The notes under the pieces are model-generated. The model made no database searches, was not told where the DNA came from, and was given only the letters and a program-made list of their open reading frames with translations. Positions 55,556-64,000 of a stretch of DNA of 64,000 nucleotides are shown here, piece after piece. The stretch's first letter is position 1. Every line of letters begins with the position of its first letter. The stretch is taken from contig NZ_CM001775.1 in assembly GCF_000332235.1 (NCBI RefSeq), positions 2,262,230 through 2,326,229 of the forward strand. The letters are read 5' to 3'. This stretch comes from Geminocystis herdmanii PCC 6308. GTDB lineage: Bacteria > Cyanobacteriota > Cyanobacteriia > Cyanobacteriales > Cyanobacteriaceae. The position numbers and the translations under genes are program-made.

Positions 55556-55750
55556 ATGAAAATTGATACTTATACGAAAACTATTTTAACTATTATTGCA
55601 GTTTGTTTAGTATTTATTACGATCGAACTTGCTAGTTTTTCCCCCGTCAATGCCAGTAACTCGATCGATGTTAACATCAAAGCAGTTAATGGTAGAAGTG
55701 TTTTTAGTGGAGTACCTGTTATTACCTCAGTTCGATGCAAGAATGTTTGA
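55556..55750 (+). CDS. Small secreted/membrane protein, 3' end replaced by a repeat
   Basis: A 64-residue protein. MKIDTYTKTILTIIAVCLVF then ITIELASFSPVNA is a signal-anchor or signal peptide ending near Ala, followed by NSIDVNIKAVNGRSVFSGVP. KIDxYTKxxLTxIA proteins are common in cyanobacteria as short hypotheticals. From 55724 the DNA is a family B repeat end (ACCTCAGTTCGA), so the last ~8 residues come from the insertion and the original C-terminus is lost. ATGs at 55532 and 55547 are alternatives. Confidence 0.6.
   Translation: MKIDTYTKTILTIIAVCLVFITIELASFSPVNASNSIDVNIKAVNGRSVFSGVPVITSVRCKNV
55724..55740. repeat. Family B repeat terminus
   Basis: ACCTCAGTTCGATGCAA corresponds to the terminal inverted repeat of the element at 35404-35599. 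No opposite end is seen, so the element has decayed or was a one-ended remnant. Confidence 0.45.
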
Positions 55751-55971
55751 TAAGGGCAGGTTTCAGGTGTAATTTTCAGAAGATTATATAATTCTATCAA
55801 AGAATTGAAGATAAAAAAATCAATCCACAAGACGAGCAATTCACGCCCAAAAAATTAGTTTAAGACAACCTTATCTTGATTTCAAAGATGATATTGATTT
55901 AGTCATTTTAGAAGCTGATAAACTTAAACTTCAAGCTAAAAAATATTTAGCTAATTATTAGGAAATAAAAT

Positions 55972-56160
55972 ATGGATATTAGAAGTTTTTTTGATTATAT
56001 TAACCAATTATTGAGTAAAAAAACACAAGTAGTGAAAGCAGAAAAAGAGAAATATGAATAAGAAATAAATTTTTTTAATGAGGCAATTATTAATTGAGAA
56101 GAATTAATAAATCTTGATATTTCTGAGGATATTAAAAATAAAATAATCAAGATAAAATAA
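55972..56160 (+). pseudogene. Small gene relic with two in-frame stop codons
   Basis: Sixty-two codons in one uninterrupted frame, broken only by TAA at codon 30 and TGA at codon 42. The sequence runs MDIRSFFDYINQLLSKKTQV, KAEKEKYE, EINFFNEAIIN, EELINLDISEDIKNKIIKIK. It is acidic/lysine-rich with helical periodicity. Just upstream (55855-55962) lies another coding-like scrap, SLRQPYLDFKDDIDLVILEA. Both look like remains of a small accessory locus; no family recognised. Confidence 0.5.
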
Positions 56161-56228
56161 CGATCGAATGGTATTCTTTCCTGTAAACCATTTAAGATAA
56201 TGAATAGTGGATAATTTTCAATTCTGCA

Positions 56229-57032
56229 TTAATTAATTAATTGATTGAGTTTGCCACTACGATAACCTTCTAAGTCGAGGGTGACGTAAGTAAAACCCAA
56301 GGATTGAAAATGATTGACGATGGCAGGGAGGTTGTTTTGGGCGATAAATTCTTTGATTTGTGTGGGTAATAATTCTATTCTGGCAGTATCTCGATCGAAC
56401 CTTACCCTAAGATTACTATAGCCTAATTTACGCAGATAAATTTCTGCTCTACCCACACGATATAATTTCTCATAGGTAATTTCTTCCCCATAGGGAAAAC
56501 GGGAGGATAAACAAGGTTGAGAAGGCTTATCCCACCACGATAACCCCAAAATTTTCGTCATTTCTCTGACTTCTACCTTAGTTATACCCATTTCTGCTAA
56601 GGGCGATCGAGCGCCTCTTTCTTTTGCCGCCTGAATACCGGGGCGGTAATCTTGTAAATCATCGGCATTTACGCCATCTATCACATAGGGATAGTTTCTT
56701 TCTAAAGCAAGGGGTTTTAGTTTGTCATGCAATTCACTTTTACAAAAATAACAACGATTAACGGGGTTTGAGGTGTAGTTAGGGTTACTCATTTCCTCCG
56801 TTTCTATCAACTCGTGGTTAATACCGATTATCTTAGCTTGTTCTTGCGCTTCGTCTAATTCTTCGGGTAACAAAGAAGGTGATACTGCTGTAACGGCAAT
56901 ACTTCGATCGCCCAATACATCATAGGCGACTTTTGCCACTAAAGTACTGTCAATGCCACCAGAATAGGCTATTAAAGCCTTATCCATCGATCGAAAAAAG
57001 CTCTTTAAATCTTTTAATTTTTCTTCAATCAT
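56229..57032 (-). CDS. larE: ATP-dependent sacrificial sulfur transferase LarE
   Basis: A 267-residue PP-loop protein. IAYSGGIDSTLVAKVAYDVL is the ATP-pyrophosphatase loop. RCYFCKSELHDKL, YVIDGVNADDLQDYRPG and KPSQPCLSSRFPYGEEIT match LarE, including the Cys of PCLSSR that donates sulfur in single-Cys LarE. LarE works in nickel-pincer cofactor synthesis with LarB and LarC, which are not adjacent. Homologues without lar partners may serve other sulfur transfers. Confidence 0.88.
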   Translation of the reverse strand: MIEEKLKDLKSFFRSMDKALIAYSGGIDSTLVAKVAYDVLGDRSIAVTAVSPSLLPEELDEAQEQAKIIGINHELIETEEMSNPNYTSNPVNRCYFCKSELHDKLKPLALERNYPYVIDGVNADDLQDYRPGIQAAKERGARSPLAEMGITKVEVREMTKILGLSWWDKPSQPCLSSRFPYGEEITYEKLYRVGRAEIYLRKLGYSNLRVRFDRDTARIELLPTQIKEFIAQNNLPAIVNHFQSLGFTYVTLDLEGYRSGKLNQLIN

Positions 57033-57042
57033 ACCGTTAATA

Positions 57043-57125
57043 ATGGAAAATGGAAAATGGAAAATGGAGAATGGAGAATGGAGAATGGAGAATGGAGAAT
57101 GGAGAATGGAGAATGGAGAATGGAA
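57043..57125. repeat. Heptanucleotide tandem repeat (TGGAGAA/TGGAAAA)
   Basis: About eleven to twelve tandem heptamers, three of TGGAAAA type then TGGAGAA, ten bases before the larE start on the minus strand. The next 150 bases hold a TTGTTAATTG repeat and a CCCCCTTTG...GGGGGG repeat, no gene. Confidence 0.85.
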
Positions 57126-57277
57126 TGCTTTTATTAATTGTTAATTGTTAATTGCTAAGGCGATTTACGAGAAAGAATTTACTAATCTTCTTTATAATTC
57201 CCCCTTTGTTAAGGGGGGTTAGGGGGGATCATGCAGGTATATTTATTATTAGAAATCACCTAATTGTTAATTGCTAA

Positions 57278-57898
57278 TTATGTTAAGGGGAGTAAATAAA
57301 CCAGAATAAATAAAATAATCCAGATTACATCGACAAAATGCCAATATAATTCTGATGCTTCTACCCCAAAATGTTTACTAGCAGAATAGTGTCCTTGTGT
57401 TCTCGATCGCCACAAAACCGCTAAGATAAACAATAAACCTGCGGTAACGTGTAAACCGTGAAAACCAGTCAACACATAAAAACAACTAGCGAAAAGGTTA
57501 TCAGTTAAACCGAAACCAGTATGGGCATACTCATAAAGTTGCCCACCTAAAAAGATAACCCCCATAATCGCAGTAATCCCAAACCAGAGTTGTAAACCTT
57601 TAACATCGTTATTTCTAATACAACTTTGCCCTTTGTGCATCACAAAACTACTAGAAATCAGAATAATGCTATTAATACCAGGTAGTAGTAACTCTAGCTC
57701 AATATCACCCATAGGCCACTCAGGCATAGTAGCATAATAGATCATATAAGCACTGAAAAGACCAAAAAAGATCATACTTTCAGCAATAAGAAACAATACT
57801 AACCCAAACATCCGATGATCTGGATGTTCGTGATGATGGGCTTCGGATTTATTTTCATAACTAACAGTAACTTGAGAATCGATCGTTGAACCTTGCAT
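57278..57898 (-). CDS. ctaE: Cytochrome c oxidase subunit III
   Basis: A 206-residue membrane protein with five segments after a soluble N-terminus. HPDHRMFGLVLFLIAESMIF, YVLTGFHGLHVTAGLLFI and SELYWHFVDVIWIILFILVY are the COX3 signatures. The short (five-helix) form is standard in cyanobacteria. It is 311 bp after ctaD, with a MITE between, so the ctaCDE operon is stretched by insertion. Confidence 0.95.
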   Translation of the reverse strand: MQGSTIDSQVTVSYENKSEAHHHEHPDHRMFGLVLFLIAESMIFFGLFSAYMIYYATMPEWPMGDIELELLLPGINSIILISSSFVMHKGQSCIRNNDVKGLQLWFGITAIMGVIFLGGQLYEYAHTGFGLTDNLFASCFYVLTGFHGLHVTAGLLFILAVLWRSRTQGHYSASKHFGVEASELYWHFVDVIWIILFILVYLLPLT

Positions 57899-57995
57899 AA
57901 TATTACAATAATAATCGAATAAATTAAACGTAGGTTGGGTTAGTGATAACGTAACCCAACAATTTTAAACTAAATTAAATTAGGACAATTCGTAA

Positions 57996-58077
57996 TAGAC
58001 TTCTCCATAAATTAAGAAAAGAAGGGTTAAAACCCCCTCACTACGAACAAATTAAACATCTTTTTTGGAGATGTCTA
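57996..58077. repeat. MITE-like repeat, family A (copy in the ctaD-ctaE gap)
   Basis: 82 bp, TAGACTTCTCCA ... TGGAGATGTCTA (11 of 12 complementary), centre GAAGGGTTAAAACCCCC. A GTAGGGGTTGAATATTATTC hairpin follows at 58109 and another AGAAGTCTA end at 58162-58170, so a second decayed copy may abut it. The 311-base gap is otherwise empty. Confidence 0.75.
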
Positions 58078-58209
58078 ATCGATTGCACAAAAAAAAGAGT
58101 TTAAATCGTAGGGGTTGAATATTATTCAACCCACCCTCAGATACTCAACTCACCCTCATAGAGAAGTCTATTGGATGAAAATGTTGGGTTTTATTTCATG
58201 CAACCCAAC

Positions 58210-59856
58210 CTACTTGGCGCTGACATCGGCTAACATATCAGAAACGCTTTCTTCCTCAGCCTCTTCATCGTCAATACCATAGTCATAAGGACCACTCCAT
58301 AATACTGGTTCTTCCTCAAAGTTTTCGATGATAGGGGGTGAAGCTGTTTGCCATTCAAGGGTTAACGCCCTCCAAGGATTACGCTCGGCTTGAGTGCCTT
58401 TAGCTAAACTCCATACCACGTTAATAATGAAAGGAAGAGTTGACACCGCCATAACGTAAGCTCCAGCAGTACTTAATAAATTCAACGGTTGAAACTCCAC
58501 ATCATATAAAGCAATACGGCGATTCATCCCCATTAAACCTAATTGGTGCATGGGCATAAAAGTAATGTTTAAACCGATGAAAGTTAAGATAAAATGTAAC
58601 TGTCCTAAACCTTCATTGTAATTTTTACCCGTCATCTTGGGAAACCAGTGATAGAAGCCCGAAAATAGAGCTAATGCTGAACCACCAAATAATACATAGT
58701 GGAAATGCCCGACAATAAAATAAGTATCATGGACATGAATATCAAAGGGTACAGAGGCAACCATTACCCCTGTTAAACCTCCAATCAAGAAAGACGACAC
58801 AAAACCCATAGCGAATAACATGGGGCTATTTAGCTCAATTTTGCCTCCCCACATTGTGGCACACCAACTAAAAATTTTAATGCCTGTGGGTACAGCAATT
58901 AACATCGTAGTTGCCATGAAAAACATCCGTAACCAACCCGGAGTACCACTGGTAAACATATGATGCGCCCACACAATTAACCCTAAAAAACTAATGGCTA
59001 AACTGGAGTATGCGATCGCACGATAACCAAAAATAGGCTTACGGGAATGTACAGGAATGACTTCAGAAACTACCCCAAAGAAGGGCAAAATCATAATATA
59101 CACCGCAGGGTGAGAGTAAAACCAGAATAGATGTTGATAAACTACAGGATCACCACCACCTGTAGGATTAAAGAAACTTGTACCAGCAATTAAATCGAAG
59201 GAAAGTAAAATTAACGCTCCAGCTAACACAGGAGTAGAGAGAAGAATTAAGGCAGAAGTTGCTAACATTGCCCAACAAAATAAAGGCATACTGTGCAAAT
59301 CCATATCCTTCATGCGCATTTTGAGGATAGTAGTAGCGAAATTGAGCCCTCCTAAAATGGAAGATGTACCCAATAAAAGTACACTAACAATCCAAATTTC
59401 TTCTCCCCAAACACCACTCATTAAACTTAATGGGGGGTAAGAAGTCCAACCAGATTGAGGCGCACCGACTAAAAAACTACTTAATAATAGCACTCCTCCG
59501 GGGGGTACTAACCAAAAAGCAACGGCATTCAGACGAGGGAAAGCCATATCTTCCGCACCAATCATCAAGGGAATTAGATAATTGGCAAATGCCGCCCCCG
59601 CAGGTACAATCCATAAAAAGATCATAATCGTACCGTGAAGGGTAAATAACTGATTGTATAACTCAGGTGATACAATATCAGGATCAGGGGTTGCTAATTC
59701 TGTGCGCACTACTTCGGCAAATGCACCTCCGATAAAGTAAAACAAAAAGGATGTTACTAGATACTGGATACCAATAACTTTGTGATCTGTGTTAAAGGTA
59801 AAGTAATCAATTAGTTTCCTTTCTTTATGATTCGATGTTTCTGAAATTGCGTTCAT
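58210..59856 (-). CDS. ctaD: Cytochrome c oxidase subunit I
   Basis: A 548-residue haem-copper oxidase core subunit with twelve membrane segments. Histidine ligands are visible: FTLHGTIMIF (low-spin haem), WFYSHPAVYIMILP (Cu-B His with the crosslinked Tyr), WAHHMF (Cu-B His pair) and HDTYFIVGHFHYVLFGG (haem a3/a). It accepts electrons from cytochrome c6 or plastocyanin via CtaC in the thylakoid respiratory chain and reduces O2. Complete. Confidence 0.98.
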   Translation of the reverse strand: MNAISETSNHKERKLIDYFTFNTDHKVIGIQYLVTSFLFYFIGGAFAEVVRTELATPDPDIVSPELYNQLFTLHGTIMIFLWIVPAGAAFANYLIPLMIGAEDMAFPRLNAVAFWLVPPGGVLLLSSFLVGAPQSGWTSYPPLSLMSGVWGEEIWIVSVLLLGTSSILGGLNFATTILKMRMKDMDLHSMPLFCWAMLATSALILLSTPVLAGALILLSFDLIAGTSFFNPTGGGDPVVYQHLFWFYSHPAVYIMILPFFGVVSEVIPVHSRKPIFGYRAIAYSSLAISFLGLIVWAHHMFTSGTPGWLRMFFMATTMLIAVPTGIKIFSWCATMWGGKIELNSPMLFAMGFVSSFLIGGLTGVMVASVPFDIHVHDTYFIVGHFHYVLFGGSALALFSGFYHWFPKMTGKNYNEGLGQLHFILTFIGLNITFMPMHQLGLMGMNRRIALYDVEFQPLNLLSTAGAYVMAVSTLPFIINVVWSLAKGTQAERNPWRALTLEWQTASPPIIENFEEEPVLWSGPYDYGIDDEEAEEESVSDMLADVSAK

Positions 59857-59979
59857 AAGTTGGTTGATGAAAAATTACTTTAATTATGCAGAATAATTGA
59901 AAATAGAGAATTGACAATTAAAAATATTTCCCCTAGTCTCCTTGTCTCCTAGTCTTCTAGTCTCCCCAAGCCTAATTCT

Positions 59980-60924
59980 TTAATCATGAAGTTGAGCAAG
60001 GGTTTCGGGAGTCACCCCTAAATGCTGAGAGTGCATTTCTAAGCGTTTTTCTTCCGTCATGGGTTGAGTCATCATTGCCATAGTATCGGCTTTTTCTTCG
60101 GCATTGGCAAAAGTATTCTCTTGAATCCATTTTTGGTAGTCTTCTTCACTTTCTACATGAAGGGTTGTTTTCATGCCTCCGTGATAAGCACCACACAACT
60201 CGGCACAAACAATGGGATAATCTCCAATTCTATTGGCGTTAAAGGCTAAAGCGGAATCTCTTCCCGGTAATACGTCTTGTTTTAACCTAAGTTGAGGTAC
60301 CCAAAAAGCGTGAATTACATCCCCTGCTTTCATATTGAGTTTGACTTGTTTGTTAACGGGTACATGAAGCTCTCCAGATATTACTCCAGAATCAGGATAG
60401 GTGAAAATCCATGCGTATTGAATACCGTTTACTTCTACTTCTAAGTCAGCTTTGGAGTTTCCAATGCCCAAGGATAAATGCCCTTGATGGGGATTATAGG
60501 CAACCATTTTTCCTTGATTTCCTGCCATTTGCATTTCTTCTTGGGGAAAGTCTCTGGAGGTTTCTGGGTCTAAACCCCCTAGATTGTTATATACTTCAAA
60601 GCTATAAAGCGCCAAAATAAACACAATTACGGTGGGAATGGCAGTCCATACTATCTCTAAGGGTACATTACCTTCGATACCCGGTCCGTCGGTTTTGTCG
60701 CCTTTTTTGCGCCTAAATTTGATTAGGCAATAGACTAAAACGCCTTCTACGATTAAAAATAAGCCTGTGGCGATCGTCATCATGAGGTTAAATAAATCAT
60801 CTACCTCTACCGCACCCTGAGAGGCTTGTATGGGCATTAAGCCATGATTTTGTCCATACCACAAACTGATTAAGGTTAGCAAAATTCCTGCTATCAGTGT
60901 GATAATATTACCCGGAATATTCAC
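59980..60924 (-). CDS. ctaC: Cytochrome c oxidase subunit II
   Basis: A 314-residue protein with two N-terminal membrane helices and a C-terminal cupredoxin domain. The Cu-A site is complete: CAELCGAYHGGM gives C-x3-C-x3-H-x2-M, with the upstream His in VIHAFWVPQLRLKQD. This shows a cytochrome c oxidase rather than a quinol oxidase. First gene of ctaCDE; 123 bp before ctaD. Confidence 0.97.
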   Translation of the reverse strand: MNIPGNIITLIAGILLTLISLWYGQNHGLMPIQASQGAVEVDDLFNLMMTIATGLFLIVEGVLVYCLIKFRRKKGDKTDGPGIEGNVPLEIVWTAIPTVIVFILALYSFEVYNNLGGLDPETSRDFPQEEMQMAGNQGKMVAYNPHQGHLSLGIGNSKADLEVEVNGIQYAWIFTYPDSGVISGELHVPVNKQVKLNMKAGDVIHAFWVPQLRLKQDVLPGRDSALAFNANRIGDYPIVCAELCGAYHGGMKTTLHVESEEDYQKWIQENTFANAEEKADTMAMMTQPMTEEKRLEMHSQHLGVTPETLAQLHD

Positions 60925-61060
60925 TGTTGGTAATCCTATTTAATAATTAACTTCTTCTTCTTAGGATAAGATATATTTTCTGTTATGTTGCGTTGTCTTA
61001 AAGATTGCCTGACATTTCTTTATTTTTTCTTTAGCTTTTGTGATCAATTTATCTTCATAT

Positions 61061-61942
61061 TCAGGAAAACCAACGTTTTTTCCATTGGCTAGTATTTTCT
61101 AAATTACTTATGGCTTGTTCTTCTTCACGGCGTAACTTTATAATTTCTTTTGTATCTTTAAGTAAGGGGTCTCGATAGGGTATAGCGGCACGAGTTTGTA
61201 GATGTTCTAATTCCATAACAGAAAGGGGAGATAATGACTGTTTCCCTTTTGTAGCAACCGTTCCGGGCGATCGTCTTCCCACAGAAAAGTTATTTCCTAT
61301 GGTTAAACCTGCTAATTGAAAGGCTTTTCTTACCCCTGCTGAACATGAGTAAGTGGCAATAATACCTTCGTCATGCAAACTATGTGCAATAAGGGTTAAA
61401 AATTCTACTGTCCAAAGTTGAGGACATTTAGGCGGTGAAAAAGGATCAAGAAAAACGGCATCAGCTTGAAAGTTTTTCGGCACTAATTTTGATAATGTTT
61501 CCCTCGCATCTCCGATTAATAACTGCATTTTTATTAAGGGTAAATTTACCTCTTTTTCTCTTAACAATAATTGTAAAATTTCTCTAGTATCTGATGACCA
61601 ATATTCTAATAAATTATTTTCTAAGGCTTGTTTTGGTACTGTTTCATCTAATTCTAAGGCTATAAGTTCGATCGCACAGCAACCTTTCTCGATCGAACAT
61701 TGATGATTATTTTTAAGAATAAAATCTAAAACTGTTGCAGTATTATAACCTAACCCGTAACAAATATCAAGAATTTTAATACTATTTTTCTGCTTAATTT
61801 TATTCTCAATTTGACACCCTTGAATATAGGTAATTTCTGCTTCGGTTTTTGCTCCATATTTAGTGTGAAATGTCTCTTTAAACTCAGAAGAATAAAAAGT
61901 TTCTGAGCCATCGACGGTGATTATTTGGTCAAAATTACTCAT
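61061..61942 (-). CDS. MnmD/MnmC2-like tRNA methyltransferase
   Basis: A 293-residue Rossmann methyltransferase. FYSSEFKETFHTKYGAKTEA, ILDICYGLGYNTATVLDF (SAM loop), AVFLDPFSPPKCPQLWTVEF and GRRSPGTVATK match the methyltransf_30 family. That family is the methyltransferase half of MnmC (5-methylaminomethyl-2-thiouridine in tRNA wobble U34) or stand-alone MnmD. The FAD-oxidase half is absent. Complete. Confidence 0.88.
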   Translation of the reverse strand: MSNFDQIITVDGSETFYSSEFKETFHTKYGAKTEAEITYIQGCQIENKIKQKNSIKILDICYGLGYNTATVLDFILKNNHQCSIEKGCCAIELIALELDETVPKQALENNLLEYWSSDTREILQLLLREKEVNLPLIKMQLLIGDARETLSKLVPKNFQADAVFLDPFSPPKCPQLWTVEFLTLIAHSLHDEGIIATYSCSAGVRKAFQLAGLTIGNNFSVGRRSPGTVATKGKQSLSPLSVMELEHLQTRAAIPYRDPLLKDTKEIIKLRREEEQAISNLENTSQWKKRWFS

Positions 61943-62102
61943 GGTAACATTTATTTTTTCTGCTATTTGGAGATAACATGATCACTAATATTTTTTAATA
62001 TGTTAGTTACTAATACCATAAATTTTTTTCTCAGTTCGTAGTGAGGGTTTTAACCCTTATTTTTTTAATATTCTTGTTAATTGAAAATATTTTTATTAAA
62101 AA

Positions 62103-62681
62103 CTAACTTGTTTTTATATTATCAATAAATGGTTTAGCTCGATCGACTATTTCTTGTTCTATTTGCTCGATCGAACCTTCCGCAGATATATTAATTAAAG
62201 TGTGTTTATAATCATAATATTCTAAAATAGGAGTAGTGCGTTGTTTAAATAACTCAATTCTTTTGTTAATAACTTCTAGTTTATCATCAATATTTCCTCT
62301 ATTTAAAGAGCGTTTAATCATAGTTTCTTTACTCACATCTAAGTAAATCGCATAGTTGATTTTTTGGTTTAAATCTTCTAATAAAAAGTCTAATTCTTCC
62401 GCCTGAAATGCCGTACGAGGATAACCTTCTAATACCCAACCCTTCGCTACATCTTCCTGTAAAAGACGTTGCTTCATAAATTCAATCATCATTCTATCAG
62501 GCACTAATTCCCCTTTTTCGACATATTCCTTTGCTTTTTTGCCCAAGGCATCATCAGATTCGATGGCACTACGCAAAATATCCCCTGTAGAAATTATCGT
62601 AATATTCAAATCTTTTGCTATTTTATTCGCTTGAGTACCTTTTCCTGAACCCGGTCCTCCTAACATAATTAATCTAACCAT
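62103..62681 (-). CDS. adk: Adenylate kinase
   Basis: A 192-residue nucleotide kinase with P-loop LGGPGSGKGTQANKIAK, the NMP site STGDILRSAI, VLEGYPRTAFQAEEL and a short LID (SLNRGNIDDKLEVINKRI). It interconverts ATP+AMP and 2 ADP. The short-LID form is usual for cyanobacteria. VLEGYPRT replaces the common VLDGFPRT. Stand-alone here. Confidence 0.95.
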   Translation of the reverse strand: MVRLIMLGGPGSGKGTQANKIAKDLNITIISTGDILRSAIESDDALGKKAKEYVEKGELVPDRMMIEFMKQRLLQEDVAKGWVLEGYPRTAFQAEELDFLLEDLNQKINYAIYLDVSKETMIKRSLNRGNIDDKLEVINKRIELFKQRTTPILEYYDYKHTLINISAEGSIEQIEQEIVDRAKPFIDNIKTS

Positions 62682-62848
62682 AAATTTTACCTCTAATAAT
62701 CATAAATTCTAAAATAATATCAAATAAATTGTAACTAAAAATAATTACTTTTTTCCCAATAAACACTATTTTTCTTTCCTCGATTAAAACATTAACTATT
62801 AAGGTCAAATTAAGGTAAAATCAATGATGTTTTATCATCATGATCGCT

Positions 62849-64000
62849 ATGCGGATATTTGTTAGTACAGGAGAAGTCTCAGGAGATTTACAAGGAGGAT
62901 TGTTAGTTCAAGCGCTCTATCAAGAAGCCCAAAAACAGGGTATTTCTTTGATAATAGAAGGCTTGGGAGGTGAAAAAATGCGATCGTCTGGTGCTAACAT
63001 TATCGCTGATACTACTGCTATTGGTTCTGTCGGGTTGTTAGAATCATTACCTTTTATTATTCCTACACTAAAAATACAACAAAAAGCCAAGCAGTATTTA
63101 CACACTAATTTACCTGATATTATTGTTTTAATTGACTATTTAGGGCCTAATTTGGCGATCGCATCTTCCCTTAAAGAAAAATATCCTCACATTCCTATTA
63201 TTTGGTACATTAGTCCTCAATTTTGGGTGTGGACTCCTCGCCAACAAGACCTCAAACAACTATTAAAAGTTACTGACAAATTACTGGCTATTTTTCCCGA
63301 AGAAGCCAAATTTTATCAAGAAAAAGGTTTGAGTAGTGTTTATGTCGGTCATCCTTTGCTCGATCGAATTAAAACAGCACCAACTAGAGAAAATTCGAGG
63401 GAAAAATTAGGGATTAAAGAAGCAGAAAAAATGATTGTTTTATTACCTGCATCTCGTCAACAGGAATTAAAATACTTATTACCAGTCATGTTAGAATCTG
63501 CTCAAAAAATTCAAGAAAAATTCCCTTTAGTCAAATTTTATTTACCCATTTCTTTACCTAAATATCGAGAAAAAATTGAAGACTTAATAAGTCAATATAA
63601 AGTAAAAATTAACTTATTTGAAGGAGAAACTTTAGAAATTTTAGCAGGATCAGATTTAGCTATCACCAAATCAGGTACAGTAAATTTAGAGTTAGGTTTA
63701 TTAAAAATTCCGCAAATTGTGATTTATAAAGTCAATCCTATTACTATTTGGATAGCTCGAAAAATTTTACGATTTTCTATTTCTTTTATGTCTCCTGTTA
63801 ACCTTGTTTCCATGAAAGAAATTGTCCCCGAATTATTGCAAGAAAAAGCCACTGCTGAGAATATTTTTAACCTTTCTCAAGACTTATTATTTAATCTCGA
63901 TCGAACTAATAAGTTAAAATTAGACTATGAAGAAATGATCAAAATATTAGATAATGAAGTGGACTCTGTGAGTGAAAATGTTGCCCGAAAAATTTTAGAA
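62849..64000 (+). CDS. lpxB: Lipid-A-disaccharide synthase (3' end outside window)
   Basis: The frame is open from ATG 62849 (MRIFVSTGEVSGDLQGGLLV) to the window edge, 384 codons with no stop, so close to the full length of about 390. GLGGEKM, AIGSVGLLESLPF, IDYLGPNLAIAS, WYISPQFWVWTPRQ, VYVGHPLLDRI and LPASRQQELKYLLP are LpxB motifs. It condenses UDP-diacylglucosamine with lipid X in lipid A synthesis. ATG at 62840 in the same frame (three codons earlier) is an alternative start. Confidence 0.95.
   Translation, partial: MRIFVSTGEVSGDLQGGLLVQALYQEAQKQGISLIIEGLGGEKMRSSGANIIADTTAIGSVGLLESLPFIIPTLKIQQKAKQYLHTNLPDIIVLIDYLGPNLAIASSLKEKYPHIPIIWYISPQFWVWTPRQQDLKQLLKVTDKLLAIFPEEAKFYQEKGLSSVYVGHPLLDRIKTAPTRENSREKLGIKEAEKMIVLLPASRQQELKYLLPVMLESAQKIQEKFPLVKFYLPISLPKYREKIEDLISQYKVKINLFEGETLEILAGSDLAITKSGTVNLELGLLKIPQIVIYKVNPITIWIARKILRFSISFMSPVNLVSMKEIVPELLQEKATAENIFNLSQDLLFNLDRTNKLKLDYEEMIKILDNEVDSVSENVARKILE

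Noticed and set aside
62038-62070. Terminator-like GAGGGTTTTAACCCTTATTTTTTT near adk
   Set aside because: The T-run is on the plus strand while adk and the next gene are on the minus strand; it is better read as a fragment of the family A repeat centre.

Overview
The window is chromosomal DNA of a unicellular cyanobacterium, AT-rich and scattered with CGATCG/GCGATCGC palindromes of the HIP1 type. Lineage-typical genes support this: Ycf46 and Ycf35 homologues, DUF1995 and DUF1997 proteins, a bilin-GAF (cyanobacteriochrome-like) hybrid kinase, an NblB-like HEAT protein, XisH/XisI, a phytol-kinase-like protein and a PII gene with an NtcA box. A Geminocystis/Cyanobacterium-like host is my best guess from composition and gene content; no 16S gene is present to confirm it.

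Layout. 1-3.3 kb: permease 3' end, rplU-rpmA with terminator, tRNA-Gly(UCC), nth, glnB. 3.3-8.1 kb: Ycf46-type AAA+ ATPase, a zeta-like P-loop gene with a small overlapping partner, small unknown genes, DUF2997 plus Ycf35, and a HigBA module. 8.1-13.8 kb is a decayed mobile region: a Tn3-type element with perfect 35-bp inverted repeats whose transposase carries a frameshift and apparently an internal deletion, flanked by a 5'-truncated ATPase and a frameshifted, 3'-truncated tyrosine recombinase. A tRNA 3'-end fragment (possible att scar) lies beside the recombinase, followed by an intronless tRNA-Leu(UAA). 14-24.3 kb: prfC, DUF1995, a thioredoxin, DUF1997 and a 1766-residue protein combining a degenerate UvrD/TRANK1-like helicase domain with a very long array of 13-residue helical repeats. 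24.4-35.3 kb: Uma2, murE, Phd/PIN and BrnTA modules, an ABC ATPase, a lipoprotein, then a hybrid histidine kinase with three GAF domains and a REC-histidine kinase. 35.7-39.5 kb: creatininase family, nitrilase, a two-haem-motif cytochrome preceded by 27-bp tandem repeats, and a solo TnpB element. 39.6-42.8 kb: the rpmH-rnpA-PH-yidC-jag cluster. 43-50 kb: cobM, HEAT protein, truncated toxin-antitoxin relics, xisI with a broken xisH, murD, RDD protein, cobA. 50-53 kb: feoA-feoB-feoC. 53-57 kb: aldose epimerase-like, Uma2, phytol-kinase-like, relics, larE. 57-61 kb: ctaC-ctaD-ctaE cytochrome oxidase. 61-64 kb: MnmD-like methyltransferase, adk, and lpxB running off the window.

The housekeeping clusters look intact. 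Between them lie many small toxin-antitoxin loci (several cut short), MITE-like repeats of at least three families, and heptanucleotide tandem repeats. The most unusual items are the giant repeat protein, the multi-GAF kinase with a DXCF-type plus a red/green-type GAF, and the Tn3/recombinase/att scar complex.
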